Notes under the pieces: generated by a model
Told to the model about the DNA's origin: nothing
The model's input: only the letters and a program-made list of their open reading frames with translations
Database searches by the model: none
Part shown: positions 5,409 to 7,220 of the stretch, piece by piece
Numbering within the stretch: the first letter of the stretch is position 1
Layout of the letters: every line of letters starts with the position of its first letter
DNA from: Verrucomicrobiales bacterium
Lineage (GTDB): Bacteria; Verrucomicrobiota; Verrucomicrobiia; Verrucomicrobiales; DEV007
Direction of reading: 5' to 3'
DNA: 7,220 nt
Assembly (NCBI GenBank): GCA_017991025.1
Contig: JAGNMT010000182.1
Location: 1-7,220, forward strand
Position numbers and translations under genes: made by a program

Positions 5409-6263
5409 ATGTGTTCCCGTTCTTTTTCAGGTGTCCTCCGTCTTTTCGTTTTCACCGCAGTCGTGGCGGTTGTGGCGTTAGTGCCTTTTGATGGTCCGGC
5501 CCAGGATAGCGGGGCAAAGGCTGTGGTTCCGGAGCGTATTGATCTTACCAACTTTCCCGGTGAGCTCGTCGATAAAGTGGTAGTGCCCATCCCGGCCGAA
5601 ATTTTTGCGGTGCTCGACAAGCTCGATGAGCCCGATTGGGATAGCGGTATTGAGCTGCCCGAAGAGCGAGTGCAGGGGCGTGACCGGGCGGTTCTCGCCC
5701 TGACTTTTGGCAGCCTCGTCGGAGAGGGGTTCATCGCGGTTCAAGCGAAAAATAAAGATGAAATCCAGAATATCGGCCGCCGTGTCCTTGCCTTATCGGA
5801 ATCTCTCGGTCTTGCGGGCGCAGTGAGGCCGCATAGTCTCAGCATCATTGAGGCGGCGGGAAATAACGAGTGGGAGAAGGTCCGGGATGAGTTGGACGCG
5901 ACCCAGCAGACAGTGCGTACGACGATGGAAACCACATTGAGAGATGATGAACTCTCCGGTCTCGTCAGCCTGGGTGGCTGGTTACGGGGGACAAATGTCG
6001 TAACTTCCTTTATCAGCAGCTCGTTCAGCGAGGACAAAGCTGAGTTGCTCAATCAGCCCGGACTCGTCGCTCACTTTCGCAAGATGCTGGGATCGATTCA
6101 AGGGCCGTCGGCGAAATCGCCCGAGATTCGAGCGATTTCGACCGGTCTTGCCCGGCTTGAAGCGATCATCACGCCGACGGCCGTTATCGCGGAGGAGGAC
6201 GTTAATTTGCTTCGCGATATCAGTCGGGCGATGCTGGAGGAGTATTATTTTCTGAAACCGTAA
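5409..6263 (+). CDS. Exported protein of unknown function
   Basis: I do not recognise a named family in these 284 residues. The N-terminus looks like a Sec signal peptide: R4 and R11, a hydrophobic core LFVFTAVVAVVALVPF (12-27), and a plausible cleavage after GPA (29-31). The mature part is mostly predicted helical, rich in Leu and acidic residues, with no cysteine after residue 2. Notable stretches are VLALTFGSLVGEGFIAVQ (95-112), NIGRRVLALSESLGL (121-135), and the region LSGLVSLGGWLRGTNVVTSFI (182-202), whose GGWLRG core looks conserved-like. The end is LLRDISRAMLEEYYFLKP. It may be a lineage-restricted periplasmic protein. The ATG at 5409 has no Shine-Dalgarno but follows a plausible promoter. 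The next gene starts 48 bp downstream, beyond a strong hairpin, and is also exported, so a shared envelope role is possible. Confidence 0.8.
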   Translation: MCSRSFSGVLRLFVFTAVVAVVALVPFDGPAQDSGAKAVVPERIDLTNFPGELVDKVVVPIPAEIFAVLDKLDEPDWDSGIELPEERVQGRDRAVLALTFGSLVGEGFIAVQAKNKDEIQNIGRRVLALSESLGLAGAVRPHSLSIIEAAGNNEWEKVRDELDATQQTVRTTMETTLRDDELSGLVSLGGWLRGTNVVTSFISSSFSEDKAELLNQPGLVAHFRKMLGSIQGPSAKSPEIRAISTGLARLEAIITPTAVIAEEDVNLLRDISRAMLEEYYFLKP

Positions 6264-6268
6264 ACCCG

Positions 6269-6294
6269 GGATCGGTGCTGCGGAGCACCGATCC
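6269..6294 (+). other. Perfect 11-bp hairpin between the two exported-protein genes
   Basis: GGATCGGTGCT (6269-6279) and AGCACCGATCC (6284-6294) pair perfectly around a GCGG loop. No T run follows (GCTAGAAG), so it is not a classical intrinsic terminator. It starts 5 bases past one stop codon and ends 17 bases before the next ATG. It may slow transcription, shield the upstream mRNA from exonucleases, or adjust the expression ratio of the two genes. GGGATC (6268-6273) can alternatively pair with GATCCC (6304-6309) just ahead of the downstream start. Confidence 0.8.
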
Positions 6295-6311
6295 GCTAGA
6301 AGAGATCCCAG

Positions 6312-6830
6312 ATGAACCATTCAAAAATGAGACTATCAGTGCCGATCCAGACATTCGCCCTTGGTTCTGTATTGTCGATCGGGGGTCTGGTCTACGGCTT
6401 CGTCAATGAGGCGATCTCGCTGGCGCTTGAGGCTGCCACCCCTTATGTCGAGCAGGGTTTCGAAGTGCGGGAGGACAACTGGTCGGGCGAGGTGGAGCCG
6501 GGTAAGCCGCTCCTGGTGCGGCATCAACTTTTCCGGGGAAATGAATATTGGTTCTGGGCGGGAACAAGCTGGCCGGGGGCGACTATCAAAGTGGATATCT
6601 TTGACGCTCAGGGGAACGCCATCGGACTGGAGTCTTTTGCGAAAGGCTCTTTTGCCGGGGTGCGCGCCCTGCCGCAAAAGACGGCGACCTATTTTATTCG
6701 TGTTGTCGCCGAGTATGAGAAAAAGGGCGAAGGGCTCACTGCAAAAGAGAAGGGTGCCAACGAACCGGTTGAGGGTGTTGGTGAGTTTTCCGGATCACTC
6801 GACTGGGGACTGGTCTATGGATATCGATAA
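6312..6830 (+). CDS. Exported or membrane-anchored beta-rich protein of unknown function
   Basis: A 172-residue protein not recognised as a named family. The N-terminus has a short basic segment (MNHSKMR) followed by a long hydrophobic stretch, about residues 13-32, then E33 and a helical ALALEAA-type segment. It could be a cleaved signal peptide or an anchor; M6 is an alternative start. Residues 55-135 read as a compact beta-sandwich: a turn WSGEVEPGKP (57-66), alternating strands LLVRHQLF and NEYWFWAGT, then TIKVDIFDAQGNAIG (91-105), and TATYFIRVVAEY (124-135). The pattern of a G-x-hydrophobic strand, a paired aromatic strand and an 'IFDAQGN' turn resembles bacterial PPC-type or similar secreted beta domains, but the resemblance is weak. 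A Lys/Glu-rich linker (136-153) and a short SGSLDWGLVYGYR end follow. It probably lies with the 5409 gene in one transcript, although the hairpin may uncouple them. Confidence 0.75.
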   Translation: MNHSKMRLSVPIQTFALGSVLSIGGLVYGFVNEAISLALEAATPYVEQGFEVREDNWSGEVEPGKPLLVRHQLFRGNEYWFWAGTSWPGATIKVDIFDAQGNAIGLESFAKGSFAGVRALPQKTATYFIRVVAEYEKKGEGLTAKEKGANEPVEGVGEFSGSLDWGLVYGYR

Positions 6831-6878
6831 TCTTCGGAATGTCTCATTTTGCGCCACCATTTCGGGGCCGCGACCGGT

Positions 6879-7220
6879 ATGGCTGAAAAAACTTTAGAAT
6901 TTGAGAATGCCCATTTTCTCCATGGCCTTTTTGCCGATGATCTATCTTTGCTCAAAGAAATGGGATCGGCACTCGGGTTGACGGTGACTACCCGGGATTC
7001 GTGGATCAAGTTGGAGGGTGAAACGGATCATGTCGAGGCGGGTGCGTCCGTCCTGAATGACCTTGAGCAGGCCCGCCGCAAGGGTGGGACCATAACGGCG
7101 CATTCGTTCCGTTATGCGGTCAATGCGGCAACGGAGGCTCTTTCCTCCAGCCTCCATCATGGCGAGGTCCTTAAGGTTTCGGATTTATTCAAATGTCGTC
7201 TCCTCGGGAACGGTTCAAAA
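6879..7220 (+). CDS. PhoH-family ATPase, N-terminal part (3' end outside window)
   Basis: The ATG at 6879 begins a frame open to the last base, giving 114 residues. The sequence MAEKTLEFENAHFLHGLF (1-18), followed by a KH-like region with VTTRDSWIKLEGE (36-48) and LEQARRKGGTITAHSFRYA (62-80), matches the N-terminal part of PhoH-like (YbeZ-type) proteins. Typical members read 'vTTRdgWlkleG' and 'qaRrkGGeIteh.fRya'. The Walker A motif GPAGTGKT and the ATPase core would lie past the window. Family members are cytosolic NTPases linked to RNA metabolism and ribosome maturation, often near ybeY; some are phosphate-starvation induced. The start agrees with the family N-terminus, but there is no Shine-Dalgarno, only CCGCGACCGGT ahead of the ATG. 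It follows the previous gene by 48 bp on the same strand, with no terminator between. Confidence 0.87.
   Translation, partial: MAEKTLEFENAHFLHGLFADDLSLLKEMGSALGLTVTTRDSWIKLEGETDHVEAGASVLNDLEQARRKGGTITAHSFRYAVNAATEALSSSLHHGEVLKVSDLFKCRLLGNGSK

Noticed and set aside
6269..6294. Intrinsic terminator between the two exported-protein genes
   Set aside because: Strong stem but no T run on the 3' side in either direction, so it is listed as a hairpin only.
6361..6897. 178-codon + strand frame overlapping the 6312 gene
   Set aside because: Arg/Ser-rich out-of-phase translation. The 6312 frame has an export signal and beta-domain pattern, and this frame overlaps the PhoH start.

Overview
This window looks like ordinary chromosome from a GC-rich bacterium of the PVC superphylum, most likely Verrucomicrobiota. 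The strongest clue is the phosphatidylserine decarboxylase, which has the chlamydial-type layout (about 300 residues, with the run DYHRFHFP and a GGS self-cleavage site). Two exported proteins of unknown function and the near absence of Shine-Dalgarno sequences fit, but do not prove, this placement. There are no transposases, phage genes, CRISPR arrays, tRNAs or rRNAs.

Layout. Bases 1-1303 (+): the 3' end of a SMUG1-type uracil-DNA glycosylase, then a CDF metal/proton antiporter 18 bp downstream. Bases 1318-3304 (-): asd (aspartate-semialdehyde dehydrogenase) followed by ispA-like polyprenyl diphosphate synthase. The 91 bp between them hold an unusual symmetric array of TTTAGC/GCTAAA hexamers. 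Bases 3305-3660: an asd upstream region with a long imperfect hairpin, then an unlisted-size gene (39 codons) for a Cys-rich lipoprotein, closed by a clear intrinsic terminator. Bases 3661-4566 (-): psd, divergent from surE (4628-5323, +). Bases 5324-7220 (+): a candidate promoter, two genes for exported proteins of unknown function separated by a perfect 11-bp hairpin, and the 5' part of a PhoH-family ATPase gene running off the window.

Functions. Most genes are housekeeping: uracil repair, metal efflux, isoprenoid chain synthesis, the lysine/threonine/methionine/diaminopimelate branch, phosphatidylethanolamine synthesis, nucleotide dephosphorylation and a PhoH NTPase. They do not form one pathway. 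No complete new defence or biosynthetic system is visible. The items most worth a second look are the phased hexamer array at 2199-2295, the Cys-rich micro-lipoprotein at 3442-3561, the variant CDF metal site, the likely terminator buried in the antisense of ispA, and the pair of exported unknowns with the hairpin between them.
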